Shown here: one piece after another, positions 35,059 to 42,629 of the stretch | How positions within the stretch are numbered: the stretch's first letter is position 1 | Layout: each line of letters starts with the position of its first letter | Source: an uncultured Eubacterium sp. | Lineage (GTDB): Bacteria > Bacillota > Clostridia > Oscillospirales > Acutalibacteraceae | Direction of reading: 5' to 3' | NCBI GenBank assembly: GCA_900539325.1 | Contig: UQCC01000007.1 | Span: 1 to 64,000 of the forward strand | Length of the DNA: 64,000 nt | The notes under the pieces: model-generated | Databases searched by the model: none | The model's input: only the letters and a program-made list of their open reading frames with translations | What the model was told of the DNA's origin: nothing | Position numbers and translations under genes: made by a program

Positions 35059-35579
35059 GAGGTTTTTATAATTAAAAACAAATCGCATATTTTTCTTGCC
35101 AAAAACGACAATTTACTTTGCTTAAAACTTATTACAGATTTTTTGGCGACCGACGGATTTTCAAATGTCGTAATAAAATTCGGAGTTTGCGAAACCATAT
35201 GTACTGCATCGAGCAAACGGTTAAGTCCTCTTGCGGATTTTGTGGCAAACACCACGGGACATTCAAGAGCATAGGAGAGGCGTGTTTTATCTATTTTTAT
35301 ACCCATCCGCCTTGCTTTTTTAACATCGGTCAGATACAAAACACATTTTTGAAAATCGACCAAATCAACAAGAGTTTCAAAGCAGCAAAAAACATCCACG
35401 GCAGAAAACACAACGACCCTGACATTTGCATCATCGGGTGCTTCAACACGATAAAGAGACGATTTGTAATAAAACCTATCCCCTGTTCTTTTTCGAGAAA
35501 GCGGACAGGTCAGTTCGTGCACAAGTTTCTCGCTTTCGCCGACAAAGCCGACGGTGCTTATTGATTTGATTTTGAGCAT
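35052..35579 (-). CDS. FeoB-like degenerate G-domain protein next to spoVAE
   Basis: The 175-residue cytoplasmic protein aligns by eye with the G domain of ferrous iron transporter FeoB. VVVFSAVDVFCCFETLVDLV matches the central strand and helix, and LTDVKKARRMGIKID followed by RLSYALECPVVFATKSARGL matches FeoB's NMMDEARKKGIKID / KLSKLLGVPVV.TSARKG region. The P-loop is not intact: the N-terminus reads VGFVGESEKLVHEL, without GxxxxGK[ST], so GTP binding is doubtful. No FeoB membrane part follows. It starts 23 bases after spoVAE. I use the ATG at 35579 with GGTGAT upstream; a GTG at 35591 is also open. A sporulation-linked pseudo-GTPase is my inference. Confidence 0.65.
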   Translation of the reverse strand: MLKIKSISTVGFVGESEKLVHELTCPLSRKRTGDRFYYKSSLYRVEAPDDANVRVVVFSAVDVFCCFETLVDLVDFQKCVLYLTDVKKARRMGIKIDKTRLSYALECPVVFATKSARGLNRLLDAVHMVSQTPNFITTFENPSVAKKSVISFKQSKLSFLARKICDLFLIIKTSC

Positions 35580-35602
35580 AAATATCACCACAGGATATAC
35601 TA

Positions 35603-35956
35603 TTACTTATCCTTTGGTTTTGTTACAAGACTGACAACGAGTGCCGACAAAAGTGCAACGGTTATACCGCCTGCCGATGCACAAAGCGGACCCGTAACTA
35701 CTCCCAAAAAGCCTTTTTCTCTGATTGCTTCTCTTGTACCGCTTGCAAGAGCAGAACCGAAACCTGTAAGCGGAAGCGTTGCGCCTGCACCCGCAAAATC
35801 AATCAATTTGTCATAAACCCCGATACCGCCGAGCACAACGCCGAGGCACACAAACGAAACAAGGATTTTTGCCGGAGTGAGTTTTGTTAAATCAATCAAA
35901 AGCTGACCAACAACGCATATTAATCCGCCGACAACAAATGCTTTTAAAAACAACAT
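35603..35956 (-). CDS. spoVAE: Stage V sporulation protein AE
   Basis: SpoVAE belongs to the SpoVA channel in the inner spore membrane, which moves dipicolinic acid into the forespore and out on germination. The 117-residue protein has the family pattern FVVGGLICVVGQLLIDLTKLTPA, GVVLGGIGVYDKLIDFAGAGATLPLTGFG and a hydrophobic C-terminus. The normal neighbour spoVAD is absent; spoVAC lies 0.9 kb away on the other strand. The ribosome binding site AGGTGA (35968-35963) is inside the 3' arm of a 15-bp terminator-like hairpin, so translation from an upstream transcript would be masked. The FeoB-like gene follows. Confidence 0.93.
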   Translation of the reverse strand: MLFLKAFVVGGLICVVGQLLIDLTKLTPAKILVSFVCLGVVLGGIGVYDKLIDFAGAGATLPLTGFGSALASGTREAIREKGFLGVVTGPLCASAGGITVALLSALVVSLVTKPKDK

Positions 35957-35998
35957 AAAAAATCACCTAAATCTATTTTAACCGATTTAGGTGATTTT
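35957..35998 (-). terminator. Terminator hairpin overlapping the spoVAE ribosome binding site
   Basis: AAAATCACCTAAATC and its exact complement form a 15-bp stem around a 10-base loop, followed on the minus strand by six U and then directly the spoVAE ATG. It lies 14 bases past the ABC ATPase stop. The 3' arm contains the spoVAE ribosome binding site. Confidence 0.88.
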
Positions 35999-36012
35999 AT
36001 TACAATGTTAAT

Positions 36013-36762
36013 TTAGCCGAGGTCAATCGGATTTGCATTGTCGTACTTCGCTTTTCTGCCGTACTTTTCTTCAAATCCCGGATTAATATAATCCTCAACG
36101 ATTCTGCCGTCACGAATACGAACAACTCGTTCCGCCTCCATGGCAATCTCATTGTCGTGAGTGATGACAATAACGGTTCTGCCCTCATCCTTGAGTTGGT
36201 GCAAAATCTTCATTACATCCTTTGTTGAACGAGTATCGAGGTTACCTGTCGGCTCATCGGCAAGAATAACCGGAGGAGCAGCGGCAATAGCACGGGCAAC
36301 CGCAACCCTCTGTTGCTGACCGCCGGACAAAGCCTTTGGCAAATGGTCCATACGAGAGCCAAGCCCAACTTTTTCAAGTGCAGCGATAGAAATCTTTCTG
36401 CGTTCATCTTTTTTCATTCCACGATAAACAAGCGGAAGTTCAACATTTTCAAGTGCAGTAAGTGACGGAATGAGGTTGAAACCCTGGAAAATAAATCCAA
36501 TCTCCTCATTACGAATAACAGACATTTCGTCATCTGTAAGGTCGTCGACAAGCTTGCCGTTGATATAATATTCGCCCTCTGTCGGAGTGTCAAGCAAGCC
36601 AATCATATTCATAAAGGTTGATTTACCCGAGCCTGACTGACCGATAATGGCAACAAATTCGCCACGGTCAATAGTAAGGCTGACGCCGTCAAGTGCGTTA
36701 ACCTGATTTTCACCTGGATTATAAATCTTATATACATTTCTTACATCAACAAGATGTTCCAT
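36013..36762 (-). CDS. ABC transporter ATP-binding protein (MacB/LolD-like)
   Basis: The 249-residue ATPase has Walker [10 protein letters not shown] (41-49), a Q-loop, the signature [14 protein letters not shown] (about 144-157), Walker [13 protein letters not shown] and the H-loop in [11 protein letters not shown]. The sequence type is that of MacB/LolD/FtsE exporters, which pair with separate permeases. No permease gene adjoins it: a terminator lies downstream and divergent spoVAC upstream. The C-terminus has a 25-residue extension past the domain ([20 protein letters not shown]). The partner and substrate are unknown. Confidence 0.92.
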   Translation of the reverse strand: MEHLVDVRNVYKIYNPGENQVNALDGVSLTIDRGEFVAIIGQSGSGKSTFMNMIGLLDTPTEGEYYINGKLVDDLTDDEMSVIRNEEIGFIFQGFNLIPSLTALENVELPLVYRGMKKDERRKISIAALEKVGLGSRMDHLPKALSGGQQQRVAVARAIAAAPPVILADEPTGNLDTRSTKDVMKILHQLKDEGRTVIVITHDNEIAMEAERVVRIRDGRIVEDYINPGFEEKYGRKAKYDNANPIDLG

Positions 36763-36793
36763 AAAGCGGCTCCTTTACGATTAGTATAATCGA

Positions 36794-36822
36794 ATTATAC
36801 AATTATTAATATACAAAGTCAA
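36794..36822 (-). promoter_or_regulatory. Sigma-A-like promoter of the ABC ATPase gene
   Basis: TTGACT (36822-36817, minus) is followed after 17 bases by TATAAT (36799-36794), about 32 bases upstream of the start. Confidence 0.75.
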
Positions 36823-36891
36823 CAATACTTTGCGAATATTCACACAGCATTTACAAATGCTATATACATAAACAAAAAATGAGGTGTAAAT

Positions 36892-37335
36892 ATGAGCATA
36901 TCAAACAGCGATTATTCAAAAATGACAGACAAAGCAAGTCCTAATTCCCCTGTTGTGCCAAACTGCATAAGAGCGTTTTTGTTCGGCGGAGGAATATGCC
37001 TGTTTGCTCAAGTGCTCAACACACTGTTTGAAAAAATCGGATTGAACGCAGATGAAGTTAAACTTGCAACACCGTCAACCGTTATAATAATAACGGCAAT
37101 TCTGACCGGAATAGGCGTGTTTGACAAAATTGCACGCTATGCCGGAGCGGGAACAATTGTGCCGATTACAGGCTTTGCAAATTCCGTTGTATCCCCTGCG
37201 CTTGAATTCAGACACGAGGGGTATATACTCGGCACGGCGGCACAAATGTTTTCCATCGCCGGACCTGTGATTGTTTACGGCACGGCAACTTCCTTTTTGT
37301 ACGGACTGATAATTTACATTTTCAAGCTATATTAA
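36892..37335 (+). CDS. spoVAC: Stage V sporulation protein AC
   Basis: SpoVAC is a membrane component of the dipicolinic acid channel and has been proposed to be mechanosensitive. The 147-residue protein has four to five hydrophobic segments and the family pattern NCIRAFLFGGGICLFAQVL, ILTGIGVFDKIARYAGAGTIVPITGFAN and a hydrophobic C-terminus. It is transcribed away from spoVAE, and spoVAD is not between them. No sigma-A promoter is clear in the 129-base gap; a forespore promoter is expected. The ATG follows GAGGTGTAAAT. Its stop overlaps the stop of the convergent GH43 gene by bases of TTAA. Confidence 0.93.
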   Translation: MSISNSDYSKMTDKASPNSPVVPNCIRAFLFGGGICLFAQVLNTLFEKIGLNADEVKLATPSTVIIITAILTGIGVFDKIARYAGAGTIVPITGFANSVVSPALEFRHEGYILGTAAQMFSIAGPVIVYGTATSFLYGLIIYIFKLY

Positions 37336-38279
37336 ATATGGTCTTTATATTGTTCGGCGGTTATGATGCCGTCATTTACATTCAGCTTGCAAATTCGTGC
37401 ATTGCGTGCATCAAAAGCATCTGCTCCCAAGCCGTCATCATAATCCCTTGCGTGATAAATTGCGTACCACTGACCGTTTTCTTTAATCATAGAATGATGA
37501 CCCGTGCCCTCTTCAAAATCGTTTGCTTTCATCACAGGGCAATAAGTGTGGTCATCGGGATATTTTTCAAATTTAATTTTGCGAAGGTCGGTTTCGTCTG
37601 TCTTGGCTCTTGCATAGCCGATATAATAGGTCGGCTGTTCAAAGCAGTTGCCGGAATACATAACATACTGCCAATCGCCCTCTTTGAAATAGAACGCACC
37701 CTCAATAGTATGCCAATGCTGACCTTTTTTATATCTGTCACGGCAATAAATATCCTCGTCAAGAGTAGGCACAACAACAGGCACCGGCTTGCCCTCAACT
37801 GTAAATGGGTCAAGGAGTTTGTCAACCGCAATATATGTGCCGATTCGATCGCCCTCAAAGGTGTTTGTTGAATAAAAAATCCAAAGTCCTGCCTCATTTT
37901 GAACAACATGAGAATCGATAGAAAACGGCTCTATAAGTTGCTTTACAACCTTGAACGGACCAAGCGGATTGTCGGCAACCGAAACATGCATAGCACCTCT
38001 GTGACCGCCCTTGTCGGGTGTGTATCCCTCAATTTCAAACGAATTGTACATATAAAACTTGCCGTCAAGTTCTATAACGCTCGGTGCCCACCACGAATCG
38101 TGCTTGCCGTCTGTGAGAACCATTCCCTCAAACTTCCAGCCTTTTGTGAGTTCATCAGATGAATAGGCATAAATACCCGTGTGACCGGTGGTGTAAATAT
38201 AGTATCTGCCGCCGGATTTCAAAATAAACGGGTCTGCCTGACCGAGATAATTTTCCTTATCAACTTCTAATAAGTGCAT
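37332..38279 (-). CDS. GH43 family glycosidase (arabinofuranosidase/xylosidase type)
   Basis: The 315-residue single-domain enzyme has a five-bladed beta-propeller pattern and the three GH43 carboxylates: general base Asp16 in GQADPFI, pKa modulator Asp122 in SIDSHV, and general acid Glu193 in TIEGAF. It lacks a signal peptide and a carbohydrate-binding module, so it probably acts inside the cell on arabino- or xylo-oligosaccharides. The ATG follows AGGAGTTTATT. Its 3' end overlaps convergent spoVAC with no terminator between the two. Confidence 0.92.
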   Translation of the reverse strand: MHLLEVDKENYLGQADPFILKSGGRYYIYTTGHTGIYAYSSDELTKGWKFEGMVLTDGKHDSWWAPSVIELDGKFYMYNSFEIEGYTPDKGGHRGAMHVSVADNPLGPFKVVKQLIEPFSIDSHVVQNEAGLWIFYSTNTFEGDRIGTYIAVDKLLDPFTVEGKPVPVVVPTLDEDIYCRDRYKKGQHWHTIEGAFYFKEGDWQYVMYSGNCFEQPTYYIGYARAKTDETDLRKIKFEKYPDDHTYCPVMKANDFEEGTGHHSMIKENGQWYAIYHARDYDDGLGADAFDARNARICKLNVNDGIITAEQYKDHI

Positions 38280-38291
38280 AATAAACTCCTG

Positions 38292-38792
38292 TTAATTTTT
38301 ATTATTCTTTTCGGCTTCAAGTTCTGCTTTTTCCTTATAGAACATATTAGCCTTGAGATAAATTTCGATAAATCCACGGATGACTTCTGCCATTTCGCCC
38401 TCTCTGTAATTAGGAAGAAGAATATGCTCGTCATCATCAATGGCAAGCGGTCCTCTTTCAAAATCGTTGAAAGTCGGCATAAGCGAATAATTGGTCTTTG
38501 TCTTTACTATCGAAATCATAGTAAAATCCTTGGTAGCATTGGCAAAGCCTTTTTTCTTTGTGTAACGCTCGATAGTTGAAGTATCAGCGCTGTCGTTATG
38601 CTTTTTTGTATAGCAAGCATTGATTACCTTTTCGATATAATCCTCAAGTGCCTTATCGGTGTAAGGTGCTTTGAGAAGCAAAACAGTATCAATATCGGCA
38701 ATTCCGTACTTGTCACTTTCGCCGCAAGGGATGCCGATTAAGTTTTCGTTTTCGTCAACATAAACCGAAATTGTGTAAAACTCTCTGTCCAT
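38292..38792 (-). CDS. Hypothetical cytoplasmic protein
   Basis: The 166-residue protein is not recognised. It is soluble and acidic, with a beta-rich first half (DREFYTISVYVDENENLIGIP, DIDTVLLLKAPYTDKALEDYIEKVI) and a helical, Lys/Glu-rich C-terminus (KAELEAEKNNKN). The start is set by GGAGGTTTGTT before the ATG at 38792; a longer open frame upstream has no ribosome binding site. It is 12 bases upstream of GH43 and probably co-transcribed with it, and it is divergent from the SDR gene with face-to-face -35 boxes. Confidence 0.75.
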   Translation of the reverse strand: MDREFYTISVYVDENENLIGIPCGESDKYGIADIDTVLLLKAPYTDKALEDYIEKVINACYTKKHNDSADTSTIERYTKKKGFANATKDFTMISIVKTKTNYSLMPTFNDFERGPLAIDDDEHILLPNYREGEMAEVIRGFIEIYLKANMFYKEKAELEAEKNNKN

Positions 38793-38825
38793 AACAAACC
38801 TCCGAACAATCCAGTATAATATAGA

Positions 38826-38854
38826 ATTATATAATATATAATTGAAAATTTCAA
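38826..38854 (-). promoter_or_regulatory. Promoter of the hypothetical/GH43 pair
   Basis: TTGAAA (38854-38849, minus) is followed after 17 bases by TATAAT (38831-38826). Its -35 box is the mirror arm of the SDR promoter's -35 box, in TTGAAA-A-TTTCAA. Confidence 0.72.
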
Positions 38855-38870
38855 CAATAAATGATAATAT
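38842..38870 (+). promoter_or_regulatory. Promoter of the SDR gene
   Basis: TTGAAA (38842-38847) is followed after 17 bases by TAATAT (38865-38870), 20 bases upstream of the start. The two divergent promoters thus overlap and should compete. Confidence 0.6.
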
Positions 38871-38890
38871 AGTAAAAAGCAGGTGACGAT

Positions 38891-39559
38891 ATGAAAAAAG
38901 CATTAATAACAGGCGGTGCAACAGGAATCGGCAAGGCAACGGCAATTTTATTGCAACAAAACGGATATGATGTGTATATTACATACAACAAAACAGAGCC
39001 GGACTATGAAGCGAACGCAATCAAATGCGATCTTGAAAATATTGACGAAATAGAAAATACAATCAATGAAATCGGCAATATTGATTTGCTTGTTAACAAC
39101 GCAGGGGTATCGCTTATCAAGATGATAAACGACATCACAGCCGATGACTACGAAAAAATGACCGCCGTGAACGAAAGAGCGGTGTATTTTGCAAGCAAGT
39201 TTGCCGCACTTAAAATGATAAGAGAGCAAAGCGGTGCAATAATCAACATCAGTTCAATGTGGGGGCAGGTCGGTGCTTCGTGCGAAACGCTGTATTCCAT
39301 GACAAAAGCAGGGGTTATCGGACTGACAAAGGCACTTGCAAAGGAACTTGCACCGAGCAACATAACCGTAAACTGTATTGCCCCGGGAATAATCGACACA
39401 AGAATGAACAATATGTTTGACGCCGAAGAATTGAAAGAAGAAGTACCTCTCGGCAGACTCGGCACGCCGGAGGAAATTGCAAAAGCCGTGCTGTTTTTTG
39501 CAGAAAATCCGTACATCACGGGTCAGATTTTAGGCGTTAACGGCGGAATCGTAATATAA
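38891..39559 (+). CDS. Short-chain dehydrogenase/reductase (FabG-like)
   Basis: The 222-residue classical SDR has the cofactor loop TGGATGIG (7-14), NNAG (69-72), the catalytic Ser in INISS near 121, and Tyr135/Lys139 in YSMTK. C-terminal features (APGIIDTRM, PYITGQILGVNGG) are those of FabG-type enzymes. At 222 residues it is on the short side. It stands alone between a divergent promoter and a terminator, not with other fatty acid genes, so a sugar alcohol or keto-acid substrate is as likely as a fatty acyl one. The start ATG follows AGGTGACGAT. Confidence 0.92.
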   Translation: MKKALITGGATGIGKATAILLQQNGYDVYITYNKTEPDYEANAIKCDLENIDEIENTINEIGNIDLLVNNAGVSLIKMINDITADDYEKMTAVNERAVYFASKFAALKMIREQSGAIINISSMWGQVGASCETLYSMTKAGVIGLTKALAKELAPSNITVNCIAPGIIDTRMNNMFDAEELKEEVPLGRLGTPEEIAKAVLFFAENPYITGQILGVNGGIVI

Positions 39560-39563
39560 AGAT

Positions 39564-39600
39564 AAACCGTAAAGAGCACAAAACTCTTTACGGTTTTTTT
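39564..39600. terminator. Terminator between the SDR gene and the beta-galactosidase gene
   Basis: AACCGTAAAGAG and CTCTTTACGGTT flank a short loop, followed on the plus strand by TTTTTT. It lies between the two convergent genes. Confidence 0.88.
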
Positions 39601-39602
39601 AT

Positions 39603-42600
39603 TTACTGCGGTGTAACAAGCAATGTAATCTTTTCACCTGTAAGTTTTGATTTTTTGTAATCCTTTGTAGGAGTAGGTCCGCAGGCATTTGAGCCTACGC
39701 CGAGGTGATAAGAATCAAAATGCAAAAATGTTGTGTTACATTCCTGAAGTTCCTCGATATGCTGAGCCTTTGCACATTGCTGCGAAGTGTAATGGTCTGC
39801 GGAAAAAGTCATTCTGCCGTTAAGCGACAGGAACATAAGACCGTTTCCGTCATCATCGGTAAGTTTTGCCCAGCGAACACCGGAACGCATAGAGGATTCC
39901 TGCGGTTTGATATATTCTTCGTGCATATCGGCAACCTTTGTTTTATAAATACCGAGCATAGCGTGCTCACAAAAATCAGGTGCATTTACGCTGTCGCCCA
40001 TTCCGTAATACTCAACATTTGAATATACTTTCGGCATTTCAAGAGTTAAGCCGAAACGAGGAGCAAAAATCAAATTCTTTGACTTTGTGCACTCGGCACT
40101 TACCTTAACAGCACCGTCATTATAAACTTCATAAGTAACGGCTACATTGCAAACATTCTTTTTCTTAACTGTTGAAACAAAGTAATTTGATGTAATAACA
40201 ACTCTGTTACCCTCTGTTTTGAACACATCGGTAACGGCTTTCGGCTTCTTAACAAGCAATTTTTCGGTATCAAGTGCAAACGCTTTCCATATACGTTTAA
40301 TATTAAGGTCGTTATCAATAGGTGCACGGTAAACGCTTATGCCAAAGCCCTTAGTACCTCCGAACGGCGCAGCATTAATATATTCTCTGCCGTTCTTTTT
40401 ATAGCTGATTACTTCGCCCGAAGCGGTGTCAAAAACAAACTCGCCGCCGTTAAAGTAAATATAAATTCGTTTTTCGCTCGTTTCAACAACAGGAGCGTCT
40501 TTTTCGGTATTTTCATACACCTTAACATCATCTGCAAAGTTGACAATCTGTTCACTTGCAACCTCAAAATCGCCGTCAAGATATGTAAATACTATCGCTT
40601 CGTCACCTTTTGCATGCTCAATATCAAGCTCAACGGTTTGATGAGAACGCGGCTCAATATCAAGTGTAAATTCTCCGTTTTGTGCCACATTGCCGTCAAC
40701 AAGATAATTCCATTTTACGGTGTAATCCGCCTTAGTAAAGCACTTGTAATTATGAAACTCAAAGCTGTCACCGTTATGCTTAACAATACGAACGGGACGA
40801 TAGCAGTTTTTCATTTGCAAAGCACCCGAATGCGGAGTTCTGTCAGGAAAGAAAAGTCCGTCAACGCAGAAATTACTGTCGTGCTTGTTTTCGCCGTGGT
40901 CGCCGCCGTAGGTGTATTTAATCGGTCCGTTCTCATGATAAATCGCATGATCCGCAAATTCCCATATACAGCCGCCCATCATATTGTTCCCACGCAAAAT
41001 TGCCTGAACATAATCTTCAAGTCCGCCTGCACCTACGCCCATAGCATGAGCATATTCGCACATATAAAACGGCTTTGTGTAAAACTTTTTAGGAAGTCCG
41101 GAGCCGTTTGCGATTTTGTTAACTTGCTTTTGCCACGGATACATCATGGAAATCACATCATATGCCCATCTTCTTGTACGCACAACACCCTCGTAATGAA
41201 TAGGAATATCGGTGAGCTTTTTAAGCTGTTCATAGCAATAATCCTGATTTAAATATCCGTGTGCCTCGTTGCCGAGTGACCACATTGTGATGCCTGCGTG
41301 GTTTTTATCACGCTGAAACATTCTGTACACTCTGTCCCAATAGCGTGGTTGCCAAGCTTCGTTATGAGAGCATGCACCCGGTTTGTGAAGTTCCACTTCG
41401 CATCCGTGAGATTCTATATCAGCCTCATCAACAACATAAACGCCGTATTCATCGCACAAATCAAGGAATATCGGGTCGGGCGGATAATGAGAAGTACGAA
41501 CGCAGTTGACATTGTACTCCTTAAAAATCTTAACATCTTTTTCCATATCCTCAACAGTCATTACATAGCCTGTTTTAGGGTTGGTATCGTGATGATTAAC
41601 ACCCAAAAGCTTGATGTTTTTATTATTAAAAGTAAAGACATTACCTATAATTTTAATATGCTTAAAGCCTATCGGTCGGCGAATAAGTTCGACAATCTCG
41701 CCGCCTTTTGAAAGTGACACAATAAGAGTGTAAAGATTAGGTTCTTCGGCAGACCATTCCTTAACATCAAGCGACGAAAAAACAATTTTATCTATCTGCT
41801 TTGAATCAACATTTACGGATTTTGACGAAACAAGCTCGTTGCCGTCAAAAAGAGTTGCCGAAAATTCGCACTCATCAACAAGTTTGAGTGACGGCAAAAC
41901 GGTTAAATCATATGTAAGGTCGGTATTAAACTTGGTTTTTACCTCAAAATCATAAACGGAGTTTTTGTTGTTCTTAAAAAGTAAAACATCACGGAATATG
42001 CCGTTGTCACGGAACATATCCTGACATTCGAGATAAGTGCCGTTTGTCCATTTGTGATTGACAACAACAAGGTGATTTTCGCCCTCAACAAGAAATTCGT
42101 CAAGTTCAAACTCAGCAGTGTTATGACTGCCCTCGCTGTAACCGACATACTTTTCGTTTACAAAAACATCAAGTCCGCCTGCAACGCCCAAAAACGAAAT
42201 GATATAATTTTTATTCAAATCATCAATATTAAAGGTTCTGTGATAAACGCCCACCGGACAATCAACGGGAATCTCCGGCGGATTTGGTTTGAACGGGTAA
42301 CGGGAATTAAGGTAATACGGCTTTTCATATCCCGTATGCTGCCATACTGACGGAACGCTCACCTTATCAAAATCCGTTTTATCAATATCAAGTTCGCTTG
42401 GAAGTTCGGATTCTTTTTTGTAATAAGCAAAGTCCCACTCTCCGGACAGCACTTCAACCATCGATGATGAATAACGCTCGGTTCTTATGTCAGTTTTTCC
42501 CATTTCTTCGGGTGAAGAAAACGGAATAAAATAAGAACGGGGTGTAAGTACATTATCTTTAAACACATCAAAGTTTTTATAATTATCGTTTTTAATTTTG

Positions 42601-42608
42601 AATTTCAT
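39603..42608 (-). CDS. Beta-galactosidase, GH2 (LacZ-like)
   Basis: The roughly 1001-residue enzyme has the five-domain LacZ layout: a jelly roll with RYPFKPNPPEIPVDCPVG, immunoglobulin-like domains, the barrel with acid/base Glu in WSLGNEAHG and nucleophile Glu in MCEYAHAMG, and a C-terminal beta-sandwich. Length is close to Escherichia coli LacZ (1024). There is no signal peptide, so it acts on imported beta-galactosides. The ATG at 42608 follows AAAGGGGAAATT. It starts 22 bases past mutS2 without a terminator between, so it may be read from the housekeeping operon. Identity as GH2 is firm; galactosidase specificity is likely. Confidence 0.93.
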   Translation of the reverse strand: MKFKIKNDNYKNFDVFKDNVLTPRSYFIPFSSPEEMGKTDIRTERYSSSMVEVLSGEWDFAYYKKESELPSELDIDKTDFDKVSVPSVWQHTGYEKPYYLNSRYPFKPNPPEIPVDCPVGVYHRTFNIDDLNKNYIISFLGVAGGLDVFVNEKYVGYSEGSHNTAEFELDEFLVEGENHLVVVNHKWTNGTYLECQDMFRDNGIFRDVLLFKNNKNSVYDFEVKTKFNTDLTYDLTVLPSLKLVDECEFSATLFDGNELVSSKSVNVDSKQIDKIVFSSLDVKEWSAEEPNLYTLIVSLSKGGEIVELIRRPIGFKHIKIIGNVFTFNNKNIKLLGVNHHDTNPKTGYVMTVEDMEKDVKIFKEYNVNCVRTSHYPPDPIFLDLCDEYGVYVVDEADIESHGCEVELHKPGACSHNEAWQPRYWDRVYRMFQRDKNHAGITMWSLGNEAHGYLNQDYCYEQLKKLTDIPIHYEGVVRTRRWAYDVISMMYPWQKQVNKIANGSGLPKKFYTKPFYMCEYAHAMGVGAGGLEDYVQAILRGNNMMGGCIWEFADHAIYHENGPIKYTYGGDHGENKHDSNFCVDGLFFPDRTPHSGALQMKNCYRPVRIVKHNGDSFEFHNYKCFTKADYTVKWNYLVDGNVAQNGEFTLDIEPRSHQTVELDIEHAKGDEAIVFTYLDGDFEVASEQIVNFADDVKVYENTEKDAPVVETSEKRIYIYFNGGEFVFDTASGEVISYKKNGREYINAAPFGGTKGFGISVYRAPIDNDLNIKRIWKAFALDTEKLLVKKPKAVTDVFKTEGNRVVITSNYFVSTVKKKNVCNVAVTYEVYNDGAVKVSAECTKSKNLIFAPRFGLTLEMPKVYSNVEYYGMGDSVNAPDFCEHAMLGIYKTKVADMHEEYIKPQESSMRSGVRWAKLTDDDGNGLMFLSLNGRMTFSADHYTSQQCAKAQHIEELQECNTTFLHFDSYHLGVGSNACGPTPTKDYKKSKLTGEKITLLVTPQ

Positions 42609-42629
42609 AATTTCCCCTTTAAGCAATGT

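Noticed and set aside
36763..36891. Sigma-G promoter for spoVAC
   Set aside because: GAATA at 36834 and CTATATA at 36860 only partly fit and the spacer is wrong, so I do not call it.
38793..38945. 51-residue hydrophobic N-terminal extension of the hypothetical protein
   Set aside because: It would start inside the divergent SDR gene, pass through the promoter region, and has no ribosome binding site; GGAGG precedes the ATG at 38792.
40614..41252. 212-codon plus-strand frame inside the beta-galactosidase gene
   Set aside because: It is an antisense shadow of the conserved GH2 barrel.
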